Assembly (NCBI GenBank): GCA_021771715.1
Contig: JAETOO010000001.1
Coordinates: 496,001 to 560,000, forward strand
DNA length: 64,000 bases
Source: Oscillospiraceae bacterium
Lineage (GTDB): Bacteria; Bacillota; Clostridia; Lachnospirales; Lachnospiraceae
Reading direction: 5' to 3'
Shown: piece after piece, positions 54,089 to 62,650 of the stretch
Layout: each line of letters begins with the position of its first letter
How positions within the stretch are numbered: the stretch's first letter is position 1
Program-made: the position numbers and the translations under genes
The notes under the pieces: model-generated
Database searches by the model: none
What the model saw: the letters and a program-made list of their open reading frames with translations, nothing else
Told to the model about the DNA's origin: nothing

Positions 54089-54796
54089 CTAACGCCTCCA
54101 GTATTCCACAATTTCCTGCTTTACCTGCCCGAGACGCGGAGCTCCCACCGGCAGCTTTGTGCCGTCCCGCATCAGGATCAGGTGATCCTTCAGGTTCATA
54201 ATGTGCCGGATATTGGCCACATATCCCTTATTAATGACGATAAACTCCGGGGAATCCAGCTCATGCATTACATCTGCCATAGATTTTCGAACGCGGCTCT
54301 CCCCGTGCCGATGTACGAGCACGGTATATCTGCCGTCCTTTTTCAGATAAAAAAGATCTTCATAATTTATTTTTTCTACATCTGCCTTCTTCTCGATAAT
54401 GTAGTATTTCTTCTCCTGCTCCAAAATCTGCGGCAGAAGCGCGTCGTACGCCTCCGTCAGCTTCTCCTGCAGGATTTCCTTTGGAATATAGCGGTAGGTG
54501 TTCACCTCATACGCCTCCACCGCGTAGTCGACAAAATTTGTGACAAAAATAATCACCGGATCCGGATAATATTTCCGGATCTCCCGCGCCACTTCAAGTC
54601 CTGAGAGCTGCGGCATCTCCACATCCAGTATATACATATCATACTTCTGGGCCGCGATATCGCCAAGCAGCCACCTGGCATCCTGATACGCCTCGACCCG
54701 GCATTCCAACCCTTTTCGCTGAAAATAGTCCTCCGTGATCCGCCTCTCCTTCTCCAGATCCATTCTCTCATCGTCCAAAATGTAAATCGTAAACAT
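54089..54796 (-). CDS. LytTR response regulator (AgrA-like)
   Basis: 235 residues. Receiver domain with acidic pocket near LDDERMD and the phospho-Asp in MYILDVEMPQLSG (about residue 57); a LytTR DNA-binding domain from about 130 (VEKINYEDLFYLKKDGRYTV, EFIVINKGYVANIRHIMNLK). Such regulators bind pairs of direct repeats. GGGAGGAG lies before the ATG at 54796. Co-transcribed with the sensor kinase. Confidence 0.93.
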   Translation of the reverse strand: MFTIYILDDERMDLEKERRITEDYFQRKGLECRVEAYQDARWLLGDIAAQKYDMYILDVEMPQLSGLEVAREIRKYYPDPVIIFVTNFVDYAVEAYEVNTYRYIPKEILQEKLTEAYDALLPQILEQEKKYYIIEKKADVEKINYEDLFYLKKDGRYTVLVHRHGESRVRKSMADVMHELDSPEFIVINKGYVANIRHIMNLKDHLILMRDGTKLPVGAPRLGQVKQEIVEYWRR

Positions 54797-54851
54797 CCGA
54801 CTACTCCTCCCGGCTCCTATTCACATTTTTCCTTCGTGGAAGAACTACAAA

Positions 54852-54857
54852 ATTATA
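54852..54857 (-). promoter_or_regulatory. Extended -10 promoter of the two-component operon
   Basis: TGC-TATAAT on the minus strand; the -35 region is weak. It lies 56 bases before the regulator start and about 100 bases from the 48-base repeats upstream. Confidence 0.55.
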
Positions 54858-54901
54858 GCATTTCATTCTGCAATAGGGAAGACTGTCTCCATAAAAAGCG
54901 C

Positions 54902-54934
54902 AAAAAATAACGCCCTGCCTTTTGACAGAGCGCT
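54902..54934 (-). terminator. Terminator of the dlt operon
   Basis: Minus strand: AGCGCTCTGTC, AAAA, GGCAGGGCGTT, an 11-pair stem with several G-U pairs, then ATTTTTTG. Confidence 0.75.
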
Positions 54935-54948
54935 ACAAACATTTTAAT

Positions 54949-55039
54949 CCCGAACATTTATAAGCCGCATATCGGGGAGCGAACAATATTTGTGATCCTG
55001 AACATTTATAAGCCGCATAACAGGAAGCGAACAATATTT
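54949..55039. repeat. Two 48-base direct repeats with compensating stem changes
   Basis: Units start at 54949 and 54997 and are near identical (AACATTTATAAGCCGCATA loop, then GAGCGAAC or AAGCGAAC with AATATTT). The loop is flanked by CCCG/CGGG in one copy and CCTG/CAGG in the other, so the stem is kept. They may be LytTR binding sites or RNA hairpins. Confidence 0.75.
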
Positions 55040-55169
55040 TACAGAGGGAATCATTTCCCTTCTACTATTACTATATGCAGCCAGCTGATTTATGTCAATA
55101 ACCTTGTTGATACATCATCCATCCCTGCTCTTCACGCCCTGCGGCTGTGAACAGGAGCAAGGAGCCCCC

Positions 55170-55319
55170 TCAAAACTGCGAATACACAAACTTCGGCGCG
55201 CTCGAGAGGTTTGCGCTCATAAAATAGAGGAACAGGATCATCATCAGCGCGTAGAAGCCGAGTGTCTGCAGCGCGAACTGCAGCCGGGGCCGCTCGTCAA
55301 GCTTCTTTATAAAATTCAT
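55170..55319 (-). CDS. dltX: DltX microprotein
   Basis: A 49-residue ORF, MNFIKKLDERPRLQFALQTL then one membrane helix (GFYALMMILFLYFM) and the end SAPKFVYSQF. The C-terminal Phe-x-Tyr-x-x-Phe resembles the FIYNEF end of DltX, which is needed for D-alanylation of teichoic acid and contacts the DltB/DltD machinery. It overlaps the end of dltD by 23 bases. Most genomes place dltX first in the operon; here it is last. No strong ribosome binding site, so coupling to dltD is likely. Confidence 0.8.
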   Translation of the reverse strand: MNFIKKLDERPRLQFALQTLGFYALMMILFLYFMSANLSSAPKFVYSQF

Positions 55320-56574
55320 AAATGCTTTCATTTACCATCACCCAGCCCTTCTTGCCCAGGTGCACGCGGTCCTCGAAGAAGTACTTTGTGTACTCCTGAT
55401 CGGAAAAATCCGCGATCCGCGCGCCGTACTCTCCGGCGACGCCGCGTACCTTCTCGTAATACTTCTGCCGCGCCTCCTTCGGAAACCCGGTAAAGTCATA
55501 GTAGTAGCCGTTCACGGGGACGATCACGAGCATCGGCTCAATGTCGAGCTCCCGGCACACCTGCAGGAAGCACGCGAGGTCGTCAAACTCCGGCCCCGTC
55601 TGGTAACCCTTGACCGCATCGCTGTTCATATCCTTCTTCGCGGGAAGATGCGGCTCGAGCCGCTTGTAGTAATCGTCATTCATGTAGAACGGATTCTGAT
55701 TGTACACCTCGCCCTGCTCCTCGGCCAGCGCGAGCAGCGCATTCCAGTCTGGGGCTGCAGGGTAATTCTGCGCTGCGGTTTCTCCACTCTGCATCGTGTT
55801 CCCGCTGCTCTGCGCTGTGTCTTCGCCACTCTGCGCCGCATCTTCGCCATCCCGCGCTGCAGTCTCCCCGGCCACCCGCCTCTCCTGCGCTGTGCGCAGC
55901 TCCTTCGACCGGCCAAGCAGCATCGTCTCGAACAGCTCTTTTTCGTGCAGAAACGTCGACCAGCCCTGCAGGCGCACGGACTCGAGCCAGCCGCCGGTCT
56001 TCTTCCAGAGCACCTCGTCGTACCGCCGCACCCGCTTCTGCGTCTTCTCGTCCACGCCGAGCAGTTTCTGCGTGCGGTCGGAGATGTACTGCTTTGTCTC
56101 GTCGCTCAACGCTCCATTCGCCATCGCCGCCGCGTAGTGTGTCTCCGAGAAGCGCGACGCGTACGCCTGGTCGACGACCCCCGTCTTGCGGAACCACTGC
56201 GGCGACAGGATCAGCACCGCCTTGCGGATCTCCATGTCCTCCTCAATCGAAGCCAGCGTGACCGCGTGGCTCAGGGACTGATAGTAGCCCGCCCCGATCA
56301 GCATCGGCTCAAAGTCGCTGCCCGCAAAGACCTGCGCGGGGTGGTACGGCGTGTCCGTCCCGTGCTGAAATTCCGAGGAGCCGAAGACCGGAAAGCCTTG
56401 TTCACTCAGGTTCTCCGTCAGCGCGACGCGCAGCTTCCCCTTCTCCTCGCTCGGAAACGTCCCGAACGACGCCCTGTCCTCTATGACAGCCTTGTCCCGG
56501 ATGTACAGATGACAGCCGCCGACCGTCAGCAGAAACAGCACGAGCGCCGTCAAAAATGCCTTTACTCGTCTCAC
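55297..56574 (-). CDS. dltD: D-alanine transfer protein DltD with a repeat insert
   Basis: 425 residues. N-terminal membrane anchor (residues 5-22), SGNH-like fold with the nucleophile in PVFGSSEFQHG (Ser about 67) and the Asp-x-x-His in DRVHLGKKGWV near the C terminus. Transfers D-alanine onto (lipo)teichoic acid outside the cell. Residues about 235-270 are a tandem 7-residue repeat (AARDGED, AAQSGED, TAQSSGN, TMQSGET, AAQNYPA) inserted in the middle of the protein. Starts 2 bases after dltC. Confidence 0.93.
   Translation of the reverse strand: MRRVKAFLTALVLFLLTVGGCHLYIRDKAVIEDRASFGTFPSEEKGKLRVALTENLSEQGFPVFGSSEFQHGTDTPYHPAQVFAGSDFEPMLIGAGYYQSLSHAVTLASIEEDMEIRKAVLILSPQWFRKTGVVDQAYASRFSETHYAAAMANGALSDETKQYISDRTQKLLGVDEKTQKRVRRYDEVLWKKTGGWLESVRLQGWSTFLHEKELFETMLLGRSKELRTAQERRVAGETAARDGEDAAQSGEDTAQSSGNTMQSGETAAQNYPAAPDWNALLALAEEQGEVYNQNPFYMNDDYYKRLEPHLPAKKDMNSDAVKGYQTGPEFDDLACFLQVCRELDIEPMLVIVPVNGYYYDFTGFPKEARQKYYEKVRGVAGEYGARIADFSDQEYTKYFFEDRVHLGKKGWVMVNESIYEFYKEA
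55765..55872 (-). repeat. dltD: In-frame 21-base repeats in dltD
   Basis: Five degenerate 7-residue units containing AAQ/TAQ-S-G. The plus strand reads variants of TCTGCGCTGC-ATCTTC, related to the sequence repeated in dltA. Confidence 0.7.
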
Positions 56575-56576
56575 GG

Positions 56577-56807
56577 CTATCTCCTTGCTTCCACCAGCGC
56601 GAGAATCTTCTCTGGCGTGTTGATATCCGGGCGCTCCACCTCAGACGGGGAAATCACGATCCCGCACTGATCCTCCAGCTCCACCAGGAACTCCGCAAAG
56701 CCCAGCGAGTCCAGCAGTCCCGACTCAAACAGCTCCGTCTCCGGATCCTCCTTCACCACGTCATCCTCACAGATCTCTGCGAGCAAATCCAATACTTCCT
56801 CTCTCAT
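56577..56807 (-). CDS. dltC: D-alanyl carrier protein
   Basis: 76 residues, an acyl-carrier fold with the phosphopantetheine Ser in SGLLDSLGFAEFL (Ser34). Accepts D-alanine from DltA and delivers it to DltB. Starts after a 39-base gap from dltB. Confidence 0.97.
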   Translation of the reverse strand: MREEVLDLLAEICEDDVVKEDPETELFESGLLDSLGFAEFLVELEDQCGIVISPSEVERPDINTPEKILALVEARR

Positions 56808-56846
56808 ACGTATGACTCCTTTCTATTCATCGCTTTCACTGCCGCC

Positions 56847-58004
56847 TCACCCAGCGATCAGCTCCATCAGCTTCCCGGAAAACAGGAAGAAACCGAACAT
56901 CACGAGCTGCATGGTCACCGCCCAGGATGCGATCTGATACCACCGCTGGTTCTTATTTTTCTTGTAAAATTTTGATTTCTTCTGATACGTCTCCGTCAGC
57001 GCCAGCAGAAGCCCGTGGTACAGGCCGTATAAAATGTACGACGGCGTGATGCCGTGCCACAGCCCCATGATCCCCATGTCCACAAAAAATCCGGCGCATG
57101 CGCGCTGCAGTCTGCTCGAGAACCATTTTTTCTTCGAGCTGTACATCACAAACCGCGTAAACACGAAATCGCGGAACCAGTGGGACAGCGTGATATGCCA
57201 GCGGTCCCAGAACTCCCGGATATCTCTGCTGATAAACGGGAGGTTAAAATTGTCCGGCGTCTCGATTCCAAGCACGTAGGAGCTTCCGACCGCCATCCGC
57301 GAGTAGCCCGCAAAATCGAAAAACAGGTACATCCCATATGCATATGCGTATCCGACCCAGTGATACCAGGCCGTGCCGGTCTCGAGATACCCCATCGCCT
57401 TGTACGCAAAGGCCGCAAGGACAAACTTGTAGACCGCGCCCAGCAGCAGCTTCCAGATTCCCTTTCCGCACAGCTCCAGGTACTCCTCCCGCGGCAGCCG
57501 CCGGTTCAGATCGGCCAGGAACCGCCTGCTGCGGTCGATCGGCCCGGAGCTGAAGCTCGGAAAGAACACCAGGAACGCGGCCATCTCCGCCACGGACACT
57601 TCCTTGATTACCCCGTCATAGATCTCGATGATCATCTGCACCACGCGGAACGTCAGATAGGAGATCCCGACAAACCCGAACAGATTCAGCTCGAACAGCG
57701 GCGACACCTTGCACAGCACGAGCGGCAGCAGCGACAATAGCACGAAGACGTGGTAGATCCGCTCTTTTCTGCCGTTCTTCGCGCGTATCGCCAGATAACC
57801 CTTCACCAGCCCGACAGACCAGACACAGAAAAACAGAAAATACGCAAATCCCGTCGGGCTGCCGGCAAATACCAGCCCGACATACAGGAGCGATACCGCA
57901 AACCCGTACCATTTCAGAGACAGCTCCAGTGTCCCCAGCACTGCCGCAACCACCAGCGCCACAGTCAGCAAAAGAAAAAACGCAAGTCCCTCATAGTAAC
58001 TCAT
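56847..58004 (-). CDS. dltB: D-alanyl transfer MBOAT protein DltB
   Basis: 385 residues, eleven or so membrane segments. RFLADLNRRLPREEYLELCG and FWDRWHITLSHWFRDFVFTR precede MGLWHGITPSYILYG with the catalytic His (about residue 318). Moves D-alanine across the membrane. The start overlaps the dltA stop (ATGA). Confidence 0.96.
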   Translation of the reverse strand: MSYYEGLAFFLLLTVALVVAAVLGTLELSLKWYGFAVSLLYVGLVFAGSPTGFAYFLFFCVWSVGLVKGYLAIRAKNGRKERIYHVFVLLSLLPLVLCKVSPLFELNLFGFVGISYLTFRVVQMIIEIYDGVIKEVSVAEMAAFLVFFPSFSSGPIDRSRRFLADLNRRLPREEYLELCGKGIWKLLLGAVYKFVLAAFAYKAMGYLETGTAWYHWVGYAYAYGMYLFFDFAGYSRMAVGSSYVLGIETPDNFNLPFISRDIREFWDRWHITLSHWFRDFVFTRFVMYSSKKKWFSSRLQRACAGFFVDMGIMGLWHGITPSYILYGLYHGLLLALTETYQKKSKFYKKNKNQRWYQIASWAVTMQLVMFGFFLFSGKLMELIAG

Positions 58005-59764
58005 CTGCCGTTTCCTCCGCCCCGGCCCAGCTCAGCGGCCAGGCGCTTCCGGTCTGCCTTTCCATTGTTCGTCATCGGCATCTGCGCGAGGAAGACGAAC
58101 TTCTTCGGAACCATATAGTCCGGCACGAACGCGAGCAACCCCTTCTTCAGCTCGGCGGCCTCCGCCCTCTGTTCAGCAGGCAGCTCCGACTCCACCACGT
58201 AGGCGGTCAGGCTCTTCACCTTGCCGTCCCTCTCATTCGGCAGCACCACCACATGCTCGACGCCCGGCAGCCTGCGGATATTGTTCTCGATATCCTCCAG
58301 CTCGATCCGGTAGCCGTGCAGCTTCACCTGCAGGTCGATCCGCCCGCAGTAGAACAGCATGCCGTTTTCCAGGTAGCCCTTGTCGCCCGTGTGGTAGCCG
58401 CGCAGCCCGTTCCGCACGCTCATGCTCTCATCCGCTGCGCCATGCACGCCGCACTCCGGAGCCAGTTCACAAGACTCCTCGTAATCTCCGCATCCCGCAT
58501 CCGCGGCAGAAGCACCTCCAACCGTGAAAAATTTCCGCGCTGTCAGCTCCGGCTGCCCGTAGTATCCCGTGCTCACCGTGTCGCCGAGGATGATGATCTC
58601 GCCCTTTTCCCCGTCGGGCAACACATGTCCGCTCTCGTCCCAGATCTCGATGACGGTCCCCGGCTTTGCCGCTCCGACCGGAAGCGGCTCCACAGATCCG
58701 GCCAGCTCCGGCGTGACCAGCACACCGGTCACCGCCACGGTCGACTCCGTCGGACCGTATGTATTGACAATCTTTGCCTTCGGGAAGCGCTCCTGCAGCC
58801 GCTGCACCGTGCGGTTCCCCAGCGTCTCCCCGCAGAACAGAAATACCTCCAGCTGCGGCATCCGCTCCGCCGAGAAGGATTTCTCCGACAGGCAGACCTC
58901 GGCGAAGGACGGTGTCGACACCCAGACGGCCGCACCGGACGTCTCGAGCGCCTGCATCAGAAGGCGGTAATCCGACTGCACCGCTTTTTCCAGGCAGTAC
59001 AGCGTCCCTCCGCTCGCAAGGCACGTATACAGATCCATGACAGAGAGATCGAATGAAAACGGCGCCTGATTCAAAAAGACCTGCCCGCGCTTTTCCCCGG
59101 CGCTGCTGCCAAGCCCGACGGACCAGTCCAGATAATGGTTCAGACAGTCCGCAGAAATCTGCACACCCTTCGGCGTGCCGGTGCTCCCGGACGTAAAGAT
59201 AATATAGAAGGTTTCCTCCCCGCTCACCCAGCGGGAGGACTCATCCTCTGCGGATCGCCCGGCGCATTCTCTCACGCCAGAGCTTTGCGCTGCATCTTCC
59301 GGCACAGCGAAGCTTTGCGCTGCATTTCCCCGCGCATCCGGATCCTGCGCTGCATTTTCCCATGCATCAGGGTTCTGCGCTCCGGCAATTACACAAAGCT
59401 GTGCGAGCTCTGTTATCTGCTTCTGCCCGGCGGCTGCCTCCAGTGGCTCCGTCGTCAGCACCACCTCCGACGGCAGCGCCTGCAGAATCATCTCCACCCG
59501 CGCCGTGGGGACGGAGCAGTCGATCGGGCAGTACGCGCGGCCCGACCGCACACAGCCCAGAAAACAGACGAGCATCCACGGGTTCTTATGCCCGTACACG
59601 GCCACCGGGTCCTTCCTTCCCCGGCAGGTCTCGTCCAGCCATGCGGCCAGCCGCCCGGAATACTCCCACAGCTCGCCGTACGTTATCACGCGGTCCCCGC
59701 ATCGAATCGCCTCCCGCGCCGGGTGCTGCTGTGCATGTGCCCTTATCTCATGTAAAATATTCAA
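58001..59764 (-). CDS. dltA: D-alanine:D-alanyl carrier protein ligase with repeat insert
   Basis: 587 residues, against about 505 for the family. AMP-binding loop FTSGSTGTPKGVQIS (about residue 190), VNTYGPTESTVAV, GYHTGDKGYLENGMLFYCGR and a late NGKADRKRL with the catalytic Lys. Extra length comes mainly from a repetitive stretch at about residues 127-167 and a second loop near 430-450. It adenylates D-Ala and loads DltC. TTG start at 59764 with GAGGTG upstream; a GTG eight codons earlier is less likely. Confidence 0.93.
   Translation of the reverse strand: MNILHEIRAHAQQHPAREAIRCGDRVITYGELWEYSGRLAAWLDETCRGRKDPVAVYGHKNPWMLVCFLGCVRSGRAYCPIDCSVPTARVEMILQALPSEVVLTTEPLEAAAGQKQITELAQLCVIAGAQNPDAWENAAQDPDARGNAAQSFAVPEDAAQSSGVRECAGRSAEDESSRWVSGEETFYIIFTSGSTGTPKGVQISADCLNHYLDWSVGLGSSAGEKRGQVFLNQAPFSFDLSVMDLYTCLASGGTLYCLEKAVQSDYRLLMQALETSGAAVWVSTPSFAEVCLSEKSFSAERMPQLEVFLFCGETLGNRTVQRLQERFPKAKIVNTYGPTESTVAVTGVLVTPELAGSVEPLPVGAAKPGTVIEIWDESGHVLPDGEKGEIIILGDTVSTGYYGQPELTARKFFTVGGASAADAGCGDYEESCELAPECGVHGAADESMSVRNGLRGYHTGDKGYLENGMLFYCGRIDLQVKLHGYRIELEDIENNIRRLPGVEHVVVLPNERDGKVKSLTAYVVESELPAEQRAEAAELKKGLLAFVPDYMVPKKFVFLAQMPMTNNGKADRKRLAAELGRGGGNGR
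59268..59388 (-). repeat. dltA: In-frame 30-base repeats in dltA
   Basis: Units AQNPDAWENA, AQDPDARGNA, AQSFAVPEDA and AQSSGVRECA, each 10 residues. At DNA level the plus strand carries TGCGCTGCATTTTCC variants that resemble the dltD repeat. Confidence 0.7.
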
Positions 59765-59817
59765 CAGATCACCTCTACCTCTTTGCACGCACGCCGTGCT
59801 GGGCGCGGTGCTTTTTC

Positions 59818-59896
59818 TGTCGGTGAATCCTGTGCGCTGTACTGTCTTTTGCGATGCAGAACAGATGAATGAATTACAGCAATGGATTCACCGACA
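59818..59896 (-). promoter_or_regulatory. Long inverted repeat in the dlt leader
   Basis: A perfect 13-base inverted repeat (TGTCGGTGAATCC, arms 59818-59830 and 59884-59896) encloses about 53 bases with a further GCTGT/ACAGC pairing. It starts a few bases after the predicted transcription start and fills the leader. No U-tract follows, so it is not a simple attenuator. Confidence 0.6.
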
Positions 59897-59906
59897 CACT
59901 TTTGTA

Positions 59907-59935
59907 ACCATACCATATTCAATATAAGAATACAA
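59907..59935 (-). promoter_or_regulatory. Promoter of the dlt operon
   Basis: Minus strand: TTGTAT (59930-59935), 17-base spacer, TATGGT (59907-59912) with TGG in front. Confidence 0.65.
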
Positions 59936-59972
59936 CTTTCTTTTGGAAATCTTAATAAAAGTTAATATTCGC

Positions 59973-60010
59973 AAAAATGCAGGCCGGGCAGTTATCATCC
60001 GCCCGGCCTG
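59973..60010 (-). terminator. Terminator of ftsH
   Basis: Minus strand: CAGGCCGGGC, an 11-base loop, GCCCGGCCTG, then CATTTTTGC. Stem 10 pairs, all matched. Confidence 0.9.
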
Positions 60011-60056
60011 TTATTTGTCCGTCCGTCTTGCGCCGTCTGCGCTGCTTCGATTTCAG

Positions 60057-62354
60057 CTACTCCGCAGACTGATCTGACACCTCTTCTGCTGTCACCTGCT
60101 CTGTGGGCTGACGCTGACCTGTCGCCGCTTCGGGCTGCTCTGCGATCTCATCCACCGCTGCTTCCGACTGCTCCGCGATCTCGTCTGCCACTGCTTCCGG
60201 CTGCTCCCTGATCTCATCTGCCACCACTTCCGGCTGCTCCGTGATCTCGTCTGCCACTGCTTCCGGCTGGTCTGCTGACTCTCTCGCCGTCTCCGGCTCC
60301 TCCTGCGCATTCTCTGCTATCGGGCCGGACAGTTCGATGACGGATGACTCCTGCGCTGTCCCGGAAGCTGTCTCAATCGCATTTCCGGCTGACGTTTCGG
60401 CCGGCGCTTCCGCTGCCGTCTCATCCGCCGGGCGCTCATTTACACGGCCGGTCGGGGCCTTGGGCTCCTCGCGGATTCCCTCGACCTCGTGGAAGATCTT
60501 CATGAACTCCTTGCCCGTGATCGTCTCCTTCTCGATCAGGAACTCTGCGATCTGATCCAAGGTCTTCCTGTGCTCGGTGAGCAGGCGCTTCGCCTCCTCG
60601 TACGACGCTTTCAGGATCTCCATGACCTCCGTGTCGACATCCGCTGCCGTCGCCTCGGAGCAGTTCATCACCGGGCGGTTGTCCAGGTACTGGTTCGCCT
60701 GCACCTCGAGGCCCATCAGGCCGAAGCGCTTCGACATTCCGTACTGCGTCACCATCGCGCGGGCAATCCGCGTCGCCTTCTCGATATCATTCGCAGCACC
60801 AGTCGTCACCGTGTCAAACACGATCTCCTCCGCCGCACGTCCGCCGACGAACTCGACCAGCATCGCGCGGATCTCCTTCTCCGTGTTGAGGTACTTCTCC
60901 TCCTCCGGCACGTTCATGACATAGCCGAGCGCGCCCATCGTCCGCGGGATGATCGTAATCTTCTGCACCGGCTCCGAGTCCTTCTGGAGTGCGCTGACCA
61001 GCGCGTGGCCGACCTCATGGTACGACACGATCCGGCGCTCCTCCTGGCTCAGGATGCGGTCCTTCTTCTCCTTGCCCATCAGCACGATCTCGACCGCCTC
61101 AAACAGATCCTTCTGGGAGACTGCCTTGCGCCCCTTCTTGACCGCGAGGATCGCGGCCTCGTTGATCATATTCGCCAGATCCGATCCCACCGCGCCGGAC
61201 GTCGCCAGGGCGATCGCGTCCAGATCCACCGTCTCATCCATATTGACATCCTTCGAGTGCACCTTCAGGACATCCACGCGCCCCTTGAGGTCCGGGCGGT
61301 CTACGATAATCCGCCGGTCAAAACGCCCCGGACGCAGCAGCGCCTGGTCCAGCACCTCCGGACGGTTCGTCGCGGCCAGCACCAGCAGTCCCTTCGACGT
61401 GTCAAAACCGTCCATCTCCGCGAGCAGCTGATTCAGCGTCTGCTCACGCTCGTCATTTCCTCCGCCGTAGCGGCTGTCACGGCTCTTTCCGATGGCGTCG
61501 ATCTCATCTATAAAGATAATGCACGGCGCATTTTTCTTTGCCTCCTCGAACAGGTCTCTCACACGCGACGCGCCGACACCGACAAACATCTCGACGAAGT
61601 CCGAGCCGGAGATCGAGAAGAACGGGCACTTTGCCTCGCCCGCGACCGCCTTTGCCAGCAATGTCTTACCGGTACCCGGAGGGCCTACGAGCAGCGCGCC
61701 CTTCGGCAGCTTCGCTCCGATCGTCGTGTACTTGCCCGGATTCTCCAGGAAATCCACAACCTCCTGCAGCGATTCCTTTGCCTCATCCTGCCCGGCGACA
61801 TCCTTGAAGGTCACGCCTGTCTCCTTCTGGACATACACCTTCGCCTTGCTCTTGCCGACGCCCATAATACCGCCGCCTCCGCCGCCCATCTTGCGCATCA
61901 GCAATCCGAAGACCACCCACAAAAGCACCAGCGGCAGCACAAAGGTCAGCAGCACGTTCAGCAGCAGATCGCCCATCACGCTTCCGACCTCGCGGTTGTA
62001 CGTCACTCCGGCCCGCTCCAGCCTCTGCACGAGCAGCGGGTCATCCATATTTCCGGTATAGTATGTCACGGCGCGCTGTCCGATCGCGGCCCGCAGCTCA
62101 TCGCCCTTCAGCTCAATCTCGATCGTAGAGCCGCTCACCTTCACACTCTTGACATACCCTGCATCCAGCCATTCCAGGAACTTGTCGTACGAGATCTCCT
62201 CCGAACCCTTACTGCCCATCATGCTGTTGAACAGCGCCATGACCACCAGTACAAGCACTGTAATTCCGAGAAAAGCCATCAGGGCGGATCGATTTTTATT
62301 CGGCCCCTGCCCGTTTCCGTTCGGACGATTCTCTCTTTGCTGATTATTATCCAT
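60057..62354 (-). CDS. ftsH: ATP-dependent zinc metalloprotease FtsH with repeat tail
   Basis: 765 residues. Two N-terminal membrane helices (about 25-45 and 125-150) flank an extracytoplasmic domain. AAA core: GPPGTGKT (about 223), [39 protein letters not shown]. Zinc site HEVGH (about 440). The C-terminal 150 residues are an extension, in which residues about 688-756 are near-identical 10-residue repeats ([10 protein letters not shown] type). Degrades membrane and unstable soluble proteins. GGAGGA precedes the ATG at 62354. Confidence 0.96.
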   Translation of the reverse strand: MDNNQQRENRPNGNGQGPNKNRSALMAFLGITVLVLVVMALFNSMMGSKGSEEISYDKFLEWLDAGYVKSVKVSGSTIEIELKGDELRAAIGQRAVTYYTGNMDDPLLVQRLERAGVTYNREVGSVMGDLLLNVLLTFVLPLVLLWVVFGLLMRKMGGGGGGIMGVGKSKAKVYVQKETGVTFKDVAGQDEAKESLQEVVDFLENPGKYTTIGAKLPKGALLVGPPGTGKTLLAKAVAGEAKCPFFSISGSDFVEMFVGVGASRVRDLFEEAKKNAPCIIFIDEIDAIGKSRDSRYGGGNDEREQTLNQLLAEMDGFDTSKGLLVLAATNRPEVLDQALLRPGRFDRRIIVDRPDLKGRVDVLKVHSKDVNMDETVDLDAIALATSGAVGSDLANMINEAAILAVKKGRKAVSQKDLFEAVEIVLMGKEKKDRILSQEERRIVSYHEVGHALVSALQKDSEPVQKITIIPRTMGALGYVMNVPEEEKYLNTEKEIRAMLVEFVGGRAAEEIVFDTVTTGAANDIEKATRIARAMVTQYGMSKRFGLMGLEVQANQYLDNRPVMNCSEATAADVDTEVMEILKASYEEAKRLLTEHRKTLDQIAEFLIEKETITGKEFMKIFHEVEGIREEPKAPTGRVNERPADETAAEAPAETSAGNAIETASGTAQESSVIELSGPIAENAQEEPETARESADQPEAVADEITEQPEVVADEIREQPEAVADEIAEQSEAAVDEIAEQPEAATGQRQPTEQVTAEEVSDQSAE
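60088..60290 (-). repeat. ftsH: Tandem 30-base repeats in the ftsH 3' end
   Basis: About six units encoding variants of [10 protein letters not shown], read in frame. Acidic, glutamate-rich, likely disordered. Confidence 0.8.
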
Positions 62355-62463
62355 AGCTTCCTCCTCATTTGCGCCGTATCCAAGAGCCCGTCCGGAATCC
62401 GCCAGGACAGCAGTCCGCTCCTCTTTCAGGGCGCAGAAACCCACCCTCGATACAGCTTATTTC

Positions 62464-62492
62464 ATTATAAGGATACGGAAAACATAAATCAA
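62464..62492 (-). promoter_or_regulatory. Promoter of ftsH
   Basis: Minus strand: TTGATT (62487-62492), 17-base spacer, TATAAT (62464-62469), 110 bases before the ATG. Confidence 0.7.
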
Positions 62493-62537
62493 TACCGAAA
62501 AACAAAATGTTTCTAAAATTTCTGTGAAAATCAGGTG

Positions 62538-62566
62538 TTGATTTTTTTTCAAAAGAATGATATGGT
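62538..62566 (+). promoter_or_regulatory. Promoter of the purO-purH unit
   Basis: TTGATT (62538-62543), 17-base spacer, TATGGT (62561-62566) with TGA in front. Divergent from the ftsH promoter. Confidence 0.6.
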
Positions 62567-62579
62567 GGTGATGTCCATA

Positions 62580-62650
62580 TGACTGACGGAAGTGGGATAA
62601 CCACAGGGAGTATGGGCCGAAGAAGAGCCGACCGTCTGGGCACCAATGTG
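62580..62650 (+). promoter_or_regulatory. ZTP/ZMP (pfl) riboswitch aptamer
   Basis: Conserved bases in order: GTGGGATAACCAC stem-loop, then AGGGAG, and GCCGACCGTCTGGGCA, matching the CCGCCTGGGCA box of pfl riboswitches with one change (T for C). The class senses ZMP/ZTP, which build up when formyl-folate is short, and turns on purine and folate genes. Placement before the AICAR-to-IMP genes fits exactly. Confidence 0.82.

Larger units (their letters stand above)
54797..55169. other. Gap between dltX and the regulator gene
   Basis: 373 bases holding, from right to left, the dltX 3' flank with a GC-rich hairpin (about 55127-55161), two 48-base repeats (54949-55039), the dlt terminator (54902-54934) and the regulator promoter. 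No further gene seen. Confidence 0.6.
59765..60056. other. dlt operon leader and ftsH 3' region
   Basis: 292 bases: the dlt promoter, a leader with a long inverted repeat, and the ftsH terminator. Confidence 0.6.

Noticed and set aside
60489-62516. A 675-codon plus-strand frame opposite ftsH
   Set aside because: It mirrors ftsH codons, has no ribosome binding site or domain, and is rich in His/Arg/Leu as expected from GC-rich antisense of a conserved gene.
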